Source: Sphingomonas sp. OV641 (GTDB lineage: Bacteria; Pseudomonadota; Alphaproteobacteria; Sphingomonadales; Sphingomonadaceae). Taken from it: DNA of 64,000 nucleotides. The stretch is from assembly GCF_900109205.1 (NCBI RefSeq), contig NZ_FNZB01000001.1:806001-870000 (forward strand), read 5' to 3'. Positions 35,993 through 46,026 of the stretch are shown piece by piece (within the stretch, counting starts at the first letter, position 1; each line of letters begins with the position of its first letter). A program made the position numbers and the translations under genes. The notes beneath the pieces are model-generated. The model had not been told where the DNA came from and made no database searches. It saw nothing but the letters and a program-made list of their open reading frames with translations.

Positions 35993-36966
35993 ACATGACG
36001 CCGCCCGCCGAAGCGCCCGATTTCCTCGCTGCGCACGGATGGGGTGGAGCAACAGTGCTGCCTCTCGCCGGCGACGCCTCCTTTCGACGCTATTTTCGCA
36101 TCGTGGATGGGGGGCGCAGCGCCGTGCTGATGGACGCGCCTCCGCCGCACGAGGACCCGCGCCCGTTCATCGCGGTCGCACAATGGTTGTCGGAACGCGG
36201 TTTCGGCGCGCCGAGGATCCATGCAATCGATGAAGCGCGCGGCCTGGTGCTGATCGAGGACTTTGGCAACGATCGCATGCGGGAAGCAATCGATGCTGAT
36301 CCCGAAGCCGCCTTGGGGCTTTATGCCAATGCCGTCGATGTTCTGGTCGCCCTGCGCGATCACCCGGCTGGCGCCTGGCGCCCATATGATCGAGCCGAGC
36401 TGCAGCGCGAGGCCGGGCTGCTGGTGGAATGGTATTGCCCCGCCCTCGGCCTTGACGTCGACACGGCAGGCTATGTCACGGCGTGGGACGAGGTCCTGCA
36501 GCACGCGCGCTACGATCGCGCCGTTACGGTTCTTCGTGATTATCACGTCGAAAATCTGATGCTCGTCGGCGCATCCCGGTCACTCGGGCTGCTAGACTTC
36601 CAGGATGCGCTTGCCGGGCATGCAGCCTATGATCTGGTTTCATTGTTGCAGGATGCGCGGCGCGACGTGGATCCTGCGCTCGAACGCGCGATGCTGGATC
36701 GCTACCTCGCGGCAACCGGAGAGGGCGAGGCGTTCATGCGCGCCTATCACGTGCTCGGCGCGCAGCGGAATGCCAAGATCATCGGCATTTTCACCCGATT
36801 GTGGAAGCGCGACGGCAAGGAACGCTATCCAAGCCTTTGCCCGCGCGTCTGGGCCTATTTGGAGCGCGATCTCGCCCGTCCGGAGCTAGCCCCGGTCGCG
36901 CGCTGGTTCGATGCCAACATCCCCGCCCAACTCCGTGGTGACCCTCTGCTGCTGAGCGTACAATGA
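35983..36966 (+). CDS. amgK: N-acetylmuramate/N-acetylglucosamine anomeric kinase
   Basis: A 327-residue aminoglycoside-phosphotransferase-fold kinase: LAGDASFRRYFRI nucleotide loop, catalytic RDYHVENLML (Asp and Asn of the Brenner motif) and the metal-binding LLDFQDALAGHAAYDL. Followed by murU, this is the AmgK-MurU cell-wall recycling pair, which turns recovered MurNAc into UDP-MurNAc and bypasses the fosfomycin-sensitive MurA step. Of three nearby Met codons (35971, 35983, 35995), 35983 has GGAG five bases upstream; it overlaps tsaE by ten bases. Confidence 0.9.
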   Translation: MVLDMTPPAEAPDFLAAHGWGGATVLPLAGDASFRRYFRIVDGGRSAVLMDAPPPHEDPRPFIAVAQWLSERGFGAPRIHAIDEARGLVLIEDFGNDRMREAIDADPEAALGLYANAVDVLVALRDHPAGAWRPYDRAELQREAGLLVEWYCPALGLDVDTAGYVTAWDEVLQHARYDRAVTVLRDYHVENLMLVGASRSLGLLDFQDALAGHAAYDLVSLLQDARRDVDPALERAMLDRYLAATGEGEAFMRAYHVLGAQRNAKIIGIFTRLWKRDGKERYPSLCPRVWAYLERDLARPELAPVARWFDANIPAQLRGDPLLLSVQ

Positions 36967-37715
36967 CGAAACCGCGTGTTTTGCGGCCGGAACTTCCGGC
37001 GCTTATGCCGCAGACGGCGATGGTGATGGCAGCCGGCCTCGGGAAGCGGATGCGACCCCTGACGGCCACCCGTCCGAAGCCGCTGATCCAGGTGGCGGGC
37101 AAGACGCTGCTCGATCACACGCTGGATCACCTTCGCACCGCCGGCGTGAAGCGCGCGGTGGTAAACGTCCACTATCTTGCCGATACGCTGGAAGGGCATC
37201 TTCGCGCTGTCGACGGGATCGACATCACGATTTCTGACGAGCGCGCGCAACTGCTGGAAACAGGCGGCGGGCTGATGAAGGCAAAGCCTCTGCTCGGAGA
37301 GGCGCCCATCTTTGTCGTGAACAGCGATAATTACTGGCTGGATGGGCCGATCGATGCCTTGTCGCTGCTGGCGGCGCGGTGGAACGCGGCGGAAATGGAC
37401 GTCCTGCTGCTGCTGGTTCCCCTTGCCCGGGCTCATTGCCATCGCGGGCAGGGTGACTTCCACATTGCCGCGGACGGACGCATTACCAGCCGACGCCGCT
37501 CCGGCCGGCTTGCGCCCTTTGTGTTCATCGGCGTGCAAATCCTGAACCCCGCCATTCTCGTCGATGCGCCGGAAGGGCCGTTCTCCACCATGCTGTTCTG
37601 GGAGCGTGCGATCGCGGCCGGTCGCGCTTACGGTGTCGTGCATCAAGGCTTGTGGGTTGATGTCGGCACGCCTGCTGCCGTCACCAGAGCGGAAGCCTTG
37701 CTGATCGATGGGTGA
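36963..37715 (+). CDS. murU: N-acetylmuramate alpha-1-phosphate uridylyltransferase
   Basis: A 250-residue sugar-nucleotidyltransferase with VMAAGLGKRMRPLTATRPKP (about 21-40) and VNSDNYWLDG holding the metal-binding Asp. MurU makes UDP-MurNAc from MurNAc-1-phosphate, the product of AmgK, whose gene overlaps by four bases. A general hexose-1-phosphate nucleotidyltransferase would look similar; the amgK pairing decides. Its start carries about 18 residues before the core, longer than usual, and an internal Met at the core is possible. Confidence 0.88.
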   Translation: MTKPRVLRPELPALMPQTAMVMAAGLGKRMRPLTATRPKPLIQVAGKTLLDHTLDHLRTAGVKRAVVNVHYLADTLEGHLRAVDGIDITISDERAQLLETGGGLMKAKPLLGEAPIFVVNSDNYWLDGPIDALSLLAARWNAAEMDVLLLLVPLARAHCHRGQGDFHIAADGRITSRRRSGRLAPFVFIGVQILNPAILVDAPEGPFSTMLFWERAIAAGRAYGVVHQGLWVDVGTPAAVTRAEALLIDG

Positions 37716-40644
37716 GCGCACAACACCCCGGCTTTTTACCATACCCGCGCACCGCGGGTTTGCGGATGCGCTGGCTGCCGGATTGATCCGGCGGTTCGGC
37801 GATGAGCCGCTCGGGCTGGCGCGCGGCTTGGTGCTTCTGCCGAACAATCGTGCGAAGCTCGCCGTCACCAACGCTTTCGTCCGCGCCAGCGGCGGTGCGC
37901 TGGTGCTGCCGCGCCTGGTTGCCATCGGGGCTGATGATCTTGGCGAGGCGATCGGCGCCGCGCTCGACCCGGCTGACGCGCCTGATCCGCCACCGCCAGC
38001 TATCGGATCGCTCGGCAGACGCATGATTCTGGCGCGACTGGTCAAGGAGGCAAAGCCGGCGCTGGACGCGACAGAGGCGGTGCGGCTGGCGGGAAATCTG
38101 GCGGCTACGCTTGACCAGCTTGTCGTGGAAGAGGTCGATCCGGCTCGCTTGTCCGCGCTGGATCTGGGCGACCTGACTGAGCATTGGCGGCAAGCGCTTG
38201 AACTGTTCCAGGTGGTGCTGGATAAATGGCCCGGCGAACTCGCGAGCATGGGCCGGATCGACGCGGCCGCCCGCAGAACGCTGTTGCTGCGGCGCCTGGC
38301 GGAACGATGGGGTAAGACGGCACCCACCGGCTTTGTCTGTGCCGCTGGCATCACGGATGCGGCGCCTGCCGTTGCCGCCCTGCTAGGCCGCGTCGCCATG
38401 CTCGACAACGGTCTGGTTGTCCTGGCGGGTCTCGACCGAGTGATGGATCAGGCGGAGTGGGACTCGCTTGGTCCGCATCAGCCCGATCCGATCACGGGGC
38501 GCACCCCGCGTGCGATCGAGGTGCACCCGCAGTTTCACCTGAAGCAGTTGCTATCGCGCATGGGTATGGCCCGCGACGATGTCGCGCCATGGCCGGATGG
38601 GAAGGATCATCAGGCGTCCGCCGCGCGAGGGCGAACAATCGCCAACGCGCTTGCCCCGGCTGAATATACCGCGCGATGGACTGAGTTGCGACCTCAGCAG
38701 CGCCAGCTTGGGGGCGTCCGCGTCGCGGAGCTCGCCAGTCCTGCCGAGGAAGCGCAGGCGATAGCGCTGGCCTTGCGCCAAGCCGTGGAGGAGCCGGAGC
38801 GCACCGCCGCGCTGGTCACGCCGGACCGGGCTCTGGCGCGGCGCGTTTCGGCGCATTGCGCCCGCTGGGGCCTCGATGTGGATGACAGCGCAGGCCGTCC
38901 TCTCTCCATCACGCCACCGGGAACGTTGCTCACCGCCATCGTGGAGGCGGCGACTGACCGCTTCGCGCCGCTCGCGCTGCTGACGCTGCTCAAGCACCCG
39001 CTCGTGCGGGCGGGGGAGCAGCGCGGCGCATGGCTCGAGCGCGTTCGCCGCCTTGACCGCAGCCTGCGGGGGCCGAGGCCCGCACCCGGTTTGGACGGGA
39101 TCGAAGTGCATCTGGGGGATCGCGCGGGTGCCTGGTGGGCAGACGTACGTGCATTACTGGATCCGCTTGCCAGCGCCTTCGCGGGCGGGGTCACGCAGCT
39201 TCCTGCCCTGATCGCCGCCCTGCGAGATGCAGCAACGTCGCTCGCGGGAGACGACGCGTGGCGTGGCCCGGCGGGCCGTGGGGCAGCCGACTTGCTGGCC
39301 GAACTGGAAGCCGACGCCGTCCTGGGCCCGCCCGACGTTGCGGTGCAGGAACTCGCGCCGATGTTGCGGCTGCTGATGGATGAGGTCGCCATTCGCCCGC
39401 CTCAGGGCGGGCACCCGCGCATCGCGATTTACGGCCTGATCGAGGCGCGCCTGCAATCTGCGGACCTGATGATCCTCGCAGGTCTGAATGAGGGTGTGTG
39501 GCCGGGAAGCGCCGCGTCAGATCCATGGCTCGCCCCGCGTATTCGCGTCGCCCTCGGTCTGCCTGGGCTGGAGCGGGCGATCGGCGTGGCCGCTCATGAT
39601 TTCGGCCAGGGGCTGGGCGCGCCCGAAGTGTTGATTACCCGGTCACGCCGGGATGCCCGCTCACCGGCGATCCCTTCACGACTATGGCTCCGCCTCGCCG
39701 CCATGGCGGGCGACGAGTTCGACCGCGCCCGCGATCGCAAGCTGGAAGGATGGAGCCGACTGATCGATGACGGCGGAACGCCGCGACCGGTCGCGCGCCC
39801 GGCGCCCAATCCGGCCGCCGCGTTGCGCCCCAAGGCCATGTCCGTGACGCAAGTTGATCGTTTGAAGGCCGATCCGTTCGCCTTTTACGCTCAGCGCATC
39901 CTGCGGTTGGCGGCGCTTGATCCCGTCGATGCCGATCCGACGGCTGCCTGGCGCGGTACGGCCGTGCATGGCGTGCTGGAGGCCTGGGCACGTGACGAGG
40001 ACTGCCGAGTGGACGCGCTTCGACCGCTCGCGCTGTCAATGCTAGGCGATCCCGGCACGCATCCACTCGTCCGCGCGCTCTGGCAGCCAAGGCTGTTGGC
40101 GGCGGTCGAATGGATTGCCCAGCGCATGGCTGCGGAGCAGGACGTTGGCCGCAAAGTGCTGGCGGCGGAGGGCAAAGGCGGGACCGTAATCGCCGGCATC
40201 GAGCTTTCTGGCCGCTTCGACCGGATCGACTCCATGCCGGATGGCACGTTGGCGATCGTGGACTACAAGACCGGGAAGGTGCCTTCCGCGGCGGCCGTGC
40301 GCGCGGGCTTTTCCATGCAGCTGGGGCTGCTGGGCGCCATCGCCGAGGCCGGCGGATTCGCGGGAATCAGTGGCCGAGCGGGCAGCTTCGAATATTGGTC
40401 GCTCGCCAGGAACCGCGAACGGTCGTTTGGCAGTGTCAGCACGCCGGTCGACCCGACCGGCAAGAGCGATCGCATTCCGACCGCCGAATTCGTGGACCGC
40501 GCTCGTGCCGTATTCGCGGAGGCGGCGGGACGCTGGCTGACCGGGTACGAGGCGTTCGTCGCCAAACTGCATCCCGAATATGCACCCTATGCGGAATATG
40601 ATCAGCTGATGCGCCGAGACGAATGGTACGGCCGTGACAACTAA
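37708..40644 (+). CDS. addB: AddAB helicase-nuclease, subunit AddB
   Basis: A 978-residue alphaproteobacterial AddB. The inactivated helicase part has a degenerate nucleotide loop (VLLPNNRAKLAVTNAF); the C-terminal PDDEXK nuclease has RFDRIDSMPDGTLAIVDYKTGK with Asp and Lys ligands. AddAB resects double-strand ends for RecA loading. It overlaps murU by eight bases and lies 27 bases before addA. Confidence 0.93.
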   Translation: MGERTTPRLFTIPAHRGFADALAAGLIRRFGDEPLGLARGLVLLPNNRAKLAVTNAFVRASGGALVLPRLVAIGADDLGEAIGAALDPADAPDPPPPAIGSLGRRMILARLVKEAKPALDATEAVRLAGNLAATLDQLVVEEVDPARLSALDLGDLTEHWRQALELFQVVLDKWPGELASMGRIDAAARRTLLLRRLAERWGKTAPTGFVCAAGITDAAPAVAALLGRVAMLDNGLVVLAGLDRVMDQAEWDSLGPHQPDPITGRTPRAIEVHPQFHLKQLLSRMGMARDDVAPWPDGKDHQASAARGRTIANALAPAEYTARWTELRPQQRQLGGVRVAELASPAEEAQAIALALRQAVEEPERTAALVTPDRALARRVSAHCARWGLDVDDSAGRPLSITPPGTLLTAIVEAATDRFAPLALLTLLKHPLVRAGEQRGAWLERVRRLDRSLRGPRPAPGLDGIEVHLGDRAGAWWADVRALLDPLASAFAGGVTQLPALIAALRDAATSLAGDDAWRGPAGRGAADLLAELEADAVLGPPDVAVQELAPMLRLLMDEVAIRPPQGGHPRIAIYGLIEARLQSADLMILAGLNEGVWPGSAASDPWLAPRIRVALGLPGLERAIGVAAHDFGQGLGAPEVLITRSRRDARSPAIPSRLWLRLAAMAGDEFDRARDRKLEGWSRLIDDGGTPRPVARPAPNPAAALRPKAMSVTQVDRLKADPFAFYAQRILRLAALDPVDADPTAAWRGTAVHGVLEAWARDEDCRVDALRPLALSMLGDPGTHPLVRALWQPRLLAAVEWIAQRMAAEQDVGRKVLAAEGKGGTVIAGIELSGRFDRIDSMPDGTLAIVDYKTGKVPSAAAVRAGFSMQLGLLGAIAEAGGFAGISGRAGSFEYWSLARNRERSFGSVSTPVDPTGKSDRIPTAEFVDRARAVFAEAAGRWLTGYEAFVAKLHPEYAPYAEYDQLMRRDEWYGRDN

Positions 40645-40671
40645 GGTCTTTGATAGTCTTCAGGGGCCCCG

Positions 40672-43600
40672 GTGAGCAGTTCCTCGGGGACACGCCCGCT
40701 TCCACCGCTCCGGGGCGAGCAGCGCCGTGCCAGCGCGCCCGATGCCCATGTGTGGCTCTCCGCGTCTGCCGGTACCGGCAAAACACAGGTGCTGTCCGCG
40801 CGCGTCTTCCGCTTGCTGCTGCGGGGCGTCGATCCCTCAGCCATCCTCTGCCTCACGTTCACCAAAGCGGGCGCGGCAGAAATGGCGGCCCGCGTCAGCC
40901 AGCGGCTGGCCGCGTGGGTGCGGATGAAGGATCGCGACCTGTTCGCCGATCTGACGGCGCTTGGCGAAACAGGAGATCCCGAGCAGCGCGACCGTGCGCG
41001 GACGTTATTTGCCAAAGTACTGGACGCACCTGGCGGCGGTCTTCGTATTCAGACCATCCACGGTTTTTGTCAGGGGTTGCTTGCCGCCTTTCCGGCCGAG
41101 GCCGAACTCGTCCCGGGCTTTCGTCCGATCGAGGCGCGCGAGGAAGCCGTTCTGGCGCGCGCCACTCTGGCCGATCTTCTCGTCAGCGCGGAGGCGGAAG
41201 GCCGCACCGGGCCGTTGGAGGCGATCGGCAAGCTGAGCATCCGCTTGGGAGAGGCCGGTGCCGAGCGCTATTTGCATGACTGCGCCCGAGCCGCGCTTGC
41301 GCTGGAGGAACTGCCCACGGGTATCCAGCCGTGGCTTCGCCGTGAGCTGGATCTTCCGTCTGGCGATGTGGAAGAACATATCCGGCATGCTTGCGGTGAT
41401 GACGAGATAGATCTCACCGCGCTGGAAACCATTAGCGCGTTGAACAGGGCCTGGGGCGGAAAGAAGGGCAGCGCGCGAGCCGCGACAATCGCGACATGGC
41501 TTGGCGCAGGCGCGGAGGAGAGGGCAGCTGCGCTCGAAGAGCTGCATATGGTCTGGGCGAAAACCGATGGCGATCCCCGGTCGTTCGTGAAGGGACAGGC
41601 GCCGCCAGATCCCGATTATGCCGATCTTGCCATGCAGATGCACACGACGTGCGCAGAACTGCTCGGATTGCGCGTACGGGCGGCGTTCGCCGATCTGCTC
41701 GCCGAGGGGCTGACCGTTGGTCGGGACTACGCGAGGGCCTATGCGGCGGCAAAGCGGCGACGCGGGGTTGTTGATTTCGATGATCTGATTGCGGCCACCG
41801 TCCGGCTGCTCGAAGTGCCGGGGATTGGCGATTGGGTCCGGTTCAAGCTGGACCAGACGACCGAACACGTCCTGATCGACGAAGCGCAAGACACTAACGT
41901 ATCTCAGTGGCGCATCGTGCGCGCGCTGGTGGACGAATATTTCGTTGGCCGCGGTGTATACGCGCCCTCGGTGCGTACGCTGTTCACCGTGGGCGATCAC
42001 AAACAGGCCATTTTCGGCTTTCAAGGGACCGATCCGGTCAACTTCCGAGCGGCAGAGACCTTTTTCGCGCGCAAGGCTGCCGATGTCGCTGGCGACGATC
42101 GGATGCCCGACGACGAACGCGGCTTGCCGTTCGAACAGCTGTCGCTCGTGTCATCGTTCCGCTCCACGCGGCCAGTTCTGGAGTTCGTGGACGCGGCGGT
42201 GGAAGCGCTGGGCGCCGAGGCACTCGGGCTCGACACCGACATGCCGCCCCATGCCAGCGAAGTTCCTGGGCCGGGCTGCGTTGAGCTGTGGCCGCCGATC
42301 GCAGCTGGTAGCGGCGAGGACGACCTTGGCGACGAGGAATGGATCGACGATGCGGTCCGCGCAAACGCCACCCGGATCGCGCGTCAGATCCGGACGTGGC
42401 TGGACAATGGCACCATGCTGGAAAGCAAGGGCCGCCCGATCCGCCCGGAAGACATCATGGTGCTGGTCAAGCGGCGGGGAGAGATCGCCCAATTGCTGGT
42501 GGCCCGCCTCTATGCCGAGGGCGTTCCCGTAGCGGGTGTGGACCGGCTGCGGTTGAATGCACCGCTCGCCGTGCAGGATCTGCTGTCCGCAATCCGCTTC
42601 GTTCTCCAGCCAGAGGATGACCTCAGCCTGGCGAACCTGCTGGTGTCTCCGCTGATCGGTTGGACCCAGGACGAGCTGCTCGACCGCGCCGTTCCGCGTG
42701 CCGGCAGCTTGTGGCGTCATCTTTCAGAGCACCATCGCGCGCTCCTGCAACCGCTCGACGCGATGCTCGCCCGTGCGGACTTCACGACTCCACACCGCTT
42801 TCTGGAGGAAATACTTTCGGGCCCTCTCCAGGGTCGTCGACGGCTGCTTGCTCGCCTGGGGGAGGAAGCACGCGACCCCATCGAGGAACTCCTCAGCGCG
42901 GCACTCGATTTCGAAACAACGGCAACCCCTTCGTTGCAGCGCTTCCTCGACTGGTTCGATCGCGGCGAAGTGGAGGTGAAGCGCGAGGCGGAGGGTGCCC
43001 TAAGCGCCGTCAGGGTCATGACCGCACATGGCGCCAAGGGCCTCCAGGCCCCGGTCGTGATCCTGGCCGACGCGACGGCAGATCCAGACGCGACCCGCGG
43101 CGGAACGTTGATGTGGACGCCGGAGGGGCTTACCCATCCTATCCCGGTGTTTCCGCCTCATCCGTCTGAAAGCGCCGGCCCGATTGCCGATGTCGCGTCC
43201 GAGGCCGCCACCCGTGAGCGGCAGGAGCATTGGCGCTTGTTCTACGTCGCGGCGACGCGGGCGGAGGAGCGACTGGTTATCACGGGCTCGCTGAGCCCGA
43301 AATATCGTGCTGGCCCGCCGGAGCCGAGTTGGTACGCGGCTGCGCAACGAGCCTTTGACCTGCTGGCGGTGCCTGCGGGCGAGGTACGGGCGTTCCACGG
43401 AACGACGCCGGGCGAGCCCGTGGCGCCGAAAACTGCTGACACTGCGACCCCGCAGGAGCAGGATCCTCTGCCAGATTGGGCGCGCCTGCCTGCCCCGCCG
43501 GAGGCACGTCCTCCTCGCCCGCTGGCGCCGTCTGCGATCGGGCAGGACATGGTCTCGGACCCGCCGCCTACGCCCGAGATGCGTGCGGCGGCAGAGCGCG

Positions 43601-44121
43601 GACGGTTGATCCACGGACTGTTCGAGCGTTTGCCCGCGGTCGCGGCAGAAGACCGCCGGGTGGCAGCGGATCGCTGGCTGGCGCAGGTCGGGCAAGTGAC
43701 TGACGCAGCGGAGCGCGCCCGCCTGACCGAAACTGTCTGCGGCATCCTAGCCAACCCGCACACCGCCTCGCTCTTCGGCCCAGGATCACTGGGTGAGGCC
43801 CCGATCAGCGCGGTCGTTGAAGGTGGCCTGGTCATCGCAGGTACGGTCGATCGACTGCTGGTGACGCCTGAGCGCGTGCAGGTGGTCGATTTCAAGACGG
43901 GTCGGTTCGCGCCCGGGGGGCTGGATGCCGTTCCGGTCTATCATCTTCGGCAGATGGCCGCCTACGTCGCGGCTCTCTCGATCATCTTTCCGGACCGCCC
44001 GGTGGAGGCCTCACTGCTTTACACGTCGGCACCCGTGCTGATCCCGCTGCCTGCGGATCTGCTGGCCGCGCACAAGCCCGGCTTGACCGCCCCGGAGCAA
44101 AGCTTGGCCGCTGGTCGTTGA
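40672..44121 (+). CDS. addA: AddAB helicase-nuclease, subunit AddA
   Basis: A 1149-residue UvrD-type helicase plus nuclease. Walker A LSASAGTGKTQ (about 28-38), CLTFTKAGAAEMAARVSQRL (motif Ia), VLIDEAQDTNVSQW (Walker B), TVGDHKQAIFGFQG (motif III), MTAHGAKGLQAPVV (motif V), FYVAATRAEERL (motif VI) and C-terminal nuclease VVDFKTGRF are all present. It supplies the 3'-5' helicase and one nuclease of AddAB. The start is GTG. Confidence 0.95.
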   Translation: MSSSSGTRPLPPLRGEQRRASAPDAHVWLSASAGTGKTQVLSARVFRLLLRGVDPSAILCLTFTKAGAAEMAARVSQRLAAWVRMKDRDLFADLTALGETGDPEQRDRARTLFAKVLDAPGGGLRIQTIHGFCQGLLAAFPAEAELVPGFRPIEAREEAVLARATLADLLVSAEAEGRTGPLEAIGKLSIRLGEAGAERYLHDCARAALALEELPTGIQPWLRRELDLPSGDVEEHIRHACGDDEIDLTALETISALNRAWGGKKGSARAATIATWLGAGAEERAAALEELHMVWAKTDGDPRSFVKGQAPPDPDYADLAMQMHTTCAELLGLRVRAAFADLLAEGLTVGRDYARAYAAAKRRRGVVDFDDLIAATVRLLEVPGIGDWVRFKLDQTTEHVLIDEAQDTNVSQWRIVRALVDEYFVGRGVYAPSVRTLFTVGDHKQAIFGFQGTDPVNFRAAETFFARKAADVAGDDRMPDDERGLPFEQLSLVSSFRSTRPVLEFVDAAVEALGAEALGLDTDMPPHASEVPGPGCVELWPPIAAGSGEDDLGDEEWIDDAVRANATRIARQIRTWLDNGTMLESKGRPIRPEDIMVLVKRRGEIAQLLVARLYAEGVPVAGVDRLRLNAPLAVQDLLSAIRFVLQPEDDLSLANLLVSPLIGWTQDELLDRAVPRAGSLWRHLSEHHRALLQPLDAMLARADFTTPHRFLEEILSGPLQGRRRLLARLGEEARDPIEELLSAALDFETTATPSLQRFLDWFDRGEVEVKREAEGALSAVRVMTAHGAKGLQAPVVILADATADPDATRGGTLMWTPEGLTHPIPVFPPHPSESAGPIADVASEAATRERQEHWRLFYVAATRAEERLVITGSLSPKYRAGPPEPSWYAAAQRAFDLLAVPAGEVRAFHGTTPGEPVAPKTADTATPQEQDPLPDWARLPAPPEARPPRPLAPSAIGQDMVSDPPPTPEMRAAAERGRLIHGLFERLPAVAAEDRRVAADRWLAQVGQVTDAAERARLTETVCGILANPHTASLFGPGSLGEAPISAVVEGGLVIAGTVDRLLVTPERVQVVDFKTGRFAPGGLDAVPVYHLRQMAAYVAALSIIFPDRPVEASLLYTSAPVLIPLPADLLAAHKPGLTAPEQSLAAGR

Positions 44122-44168
44122 GTGTCTCGTTCCGCGGACCTAGATTGTGCGCAAAGGAGATTGTTGAA

Positions 44169-44492
44169 ATGGCCACCAAGCAGATCACGGACGAAAGCTT
44201 CCACGCGGACGTCATCCAGTCGGACAAGCCAGTCCTGGTGGATTTCTGGGCGGAATGGTGCGGTCCTTGCAAGATGATCGGGCCGAGCCTTGAGGAGATC
44301 TCGGAGGAGCTTGGCGAGCAGGTCACCATCGCGAAGATCAACATCGACGAGAATCCGGATGCTCCGGGTCGTTACGGCGTTCGCGGGATCCCGACCATGA
44401 TCCTGTTCAAGGGCGGCAATCCGGCTGCCACCAAGGTCGGTGCCGAGCCGAAGGGGCGGATTAAGGCCTGGCTCGAGGGCGCGCTCGCCTGA
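44169..44492 (+). CDS. trxA: Thioredoxin
   Basis: A 107-residue thioredoxin with WAEWCGPCKMIGP (active-site Cys pair at about 32 and 35) and cis-Pro in RGIPTMILF. It reduces disulfides of cytoplasmic proteins including ribonucleotide reductase. The ATG at 44169 has a full AAGGAG upstream; 47 bases separate it from addA, which is its usual neighbour in this lineage. Confidence 0.97.
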   Translation: MATKQITDESFHADVIQSDKPVLVDFWAEWCGPCKMIGPSLEEISEELGEQVTIAKINIDENPDAPGRYGVRGIPTMILFKGGNPAATKVGAEPKGRIKAWLEGALA

Positions 44493-44520
44493 GGTCTGGT
44501 GACCGTTGATTGGTTAAGAC

Positions 44521-44554
44521 ACGGGTCCGGTCAGCCATTGACCGGGCCCGTTTC
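44521..44554. terminator. Bidirectional terminator between trxA and argJ
   Basis: ACGGGTCCGGTCA/TGACCGGGCCCGT forms a 13-position stem with one G-T pair and a five-base loop, then TTT in the trxA direction. It lies between convergent trxA and argJ. Confidence 0.8.
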
Positions 44555-44600
44555 GCATTTGGTCAGCGCGCTTTAGCCTGCCGCGAGATCGCGCGACAAC

Positions 44601-45827
44601 TCAGCTGCGATAATCGGCGTTGATGGAAATGTAGCCGTGCGTCAGATCGCACGTCCACACCGTCGCGCGTCCTTCCCCCAGTCCGAGGTCAACGCCGATC
44701 TCGATCTCCTGACTTTGCAGATGCGCCGCCACCGGCGCTTCATCATAGTCCGCGACGGCGAGTCCCTGAACCGCGACCTGCGTTTCCCCGAAGCGGATCG
44801 ACAGTTTATCGCGCTCGGCCGGCTCTCCCGCTTTGCCAACGGCCATCACGACGCGCCCCCAATTAGCGTCCTCACCCGCAATCGCCGTTTTCACCAGAGG
44901 AGAATTCGCAACCGACATGGCGATGCGATGCGCTGATCGGTCGCTTTCTGCGCCTTCGACGCTGATCTCGATCAGCTTTGTCGCTCCTTCGCCGTCTCGC
45001 ACGACGAGCTGCGCCAGCTGGTGGCACAGATCGGCCAGCGCCGCCCGAAACGCATCGGCACCCGCACTGTCGTCGCTCGCCAGGGGCGTGTTGCCGGCCT
45101 TGCCAGTCGCAAAAGCGAGAACGGTGTCGCTCGTGGACGTGTCGCCGTCGACGGTAATACAGGAAAAGGTGCGATCATTCGCCGCAGTCAGCGCCGCCTG
45201 AAGGAAGGGCGCCTCTACCGCAGCATCGGTAAAGATGAACCCGAGCATAGTTGCCATATCCGGCGCGATCATGCCCGACCCCTTGATCACGCCAACAAGC
45301 GTGATGTCGTGCCCATCGACCAACGCTTTGGTAACCGCGCCCTTCGGATAGGTGTCGGTCGTTCCGATAGCTTCAGCAATCTGGCGCCAGTCGGTGGGTG
45401 CGGCACCGAAGGCGGCATCAAGCCCGGCCTCTGCCTTGTCGACCGGCAGAGGCACGCCGATCACGCCGGTCGAAGCAACGAACACATCGGATGGCTGGCA
45501 ATTCAGATGGGCGGCCGAACGGGCGGCGATCGCTTCGACGGCGGCGCGTCCGCGGTTACCGGTAAAGGCATTGGAGTTGCCGGCATTGACGACCAACGCC
45601 CTCGCTTGCCCCAGCACCAGCGCCTTGCGGCACCATTCCACTTCGGGCGAGGGGCATTTCGACTGGGTCAGCACGCCCGCGATGGTGGTGCCGGCGTCAA
45701 GCGTGACGAAACTCAGGTCGCAACGGTCCCACTCCTTGTATCGAGCGCGCGCCACGCGCGGCGTGGCTCCGGCAATGACCGGCAGCTCGGGAAAGGGCAG
45801 AGCAAGCGGAGAGGTAGCGTGCGACAT
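44601..45827 (-). CDS. argJ: Bifunctional glutamate N-acetyltransferase / amino-acid N-acetyltransferase
   Basis: A 408-residue ArgJ. VVNAGNSNAFTG forms the oxyanion region and ATMLGFIFTDA holds the Thr whose amide is cut to make the two chains and which acts as N-terminal nucleophile. It recycles the acetyl group of N-acetylornithine to glutamate in arginine synthesis. The start is not certain: Met at 45827 fits the family N terminus (LPFPELPVIAG), Met at 45839 is also in frame, and neither has a strong site. Confidence 0.95.
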   Translation of the reverse strand: MSHATSPLALPFPELPVIAGATPRVARARYKEWDRCDLSFVTLDAGTTIAGVLTQSKCPSPEVEWCRKALVLGQARALVVNAGNSNAFTGNRGRAAVEAIAARSAAHLNCQPSDVFVASTGVIGVPLPVDKAEAGLDAAFGAAPTDWRQIAEAIGTTDTYPKGAVTKALVDGHDITLVGVIKGSGMIAPDMATMLGFIFTDAAVEAPFLQAALTAANDRTFSCITVDGDTSTSDTVLAFATGKAGNTPLASDDSAGADAFRAALADLCHQLAQLVVRDGEGATKLIEISVEGAESDRSAHRIAMSVANSPLVKTAIAGEDANWGRVVMAVGKAGEPAERDKLSIRFGETQVAVQGLAVADYDEAPVAAHLQSQEIEIGVDLGLGEGRATVWTCDLTHGYISINADYRS

Positions 45828-46026
45828 GGCGCTCGCCATGCCGCGAGCCACGCGGAATGTCACGCAGCACTGTGCTTGACCAGGAAGGTCGACCAAGCCA
45901 GCTTGGCCGCATGACGGTCAAGGTGGATAGAAAGAAGGCGATGTTTGGCGCCACCGATTCCCGGGCGCCTGTCGTTACGGCAGAAAATGGCGTGGCCAGT
46001 TGCTCGGTGCGCCCCTCCTGACGACG

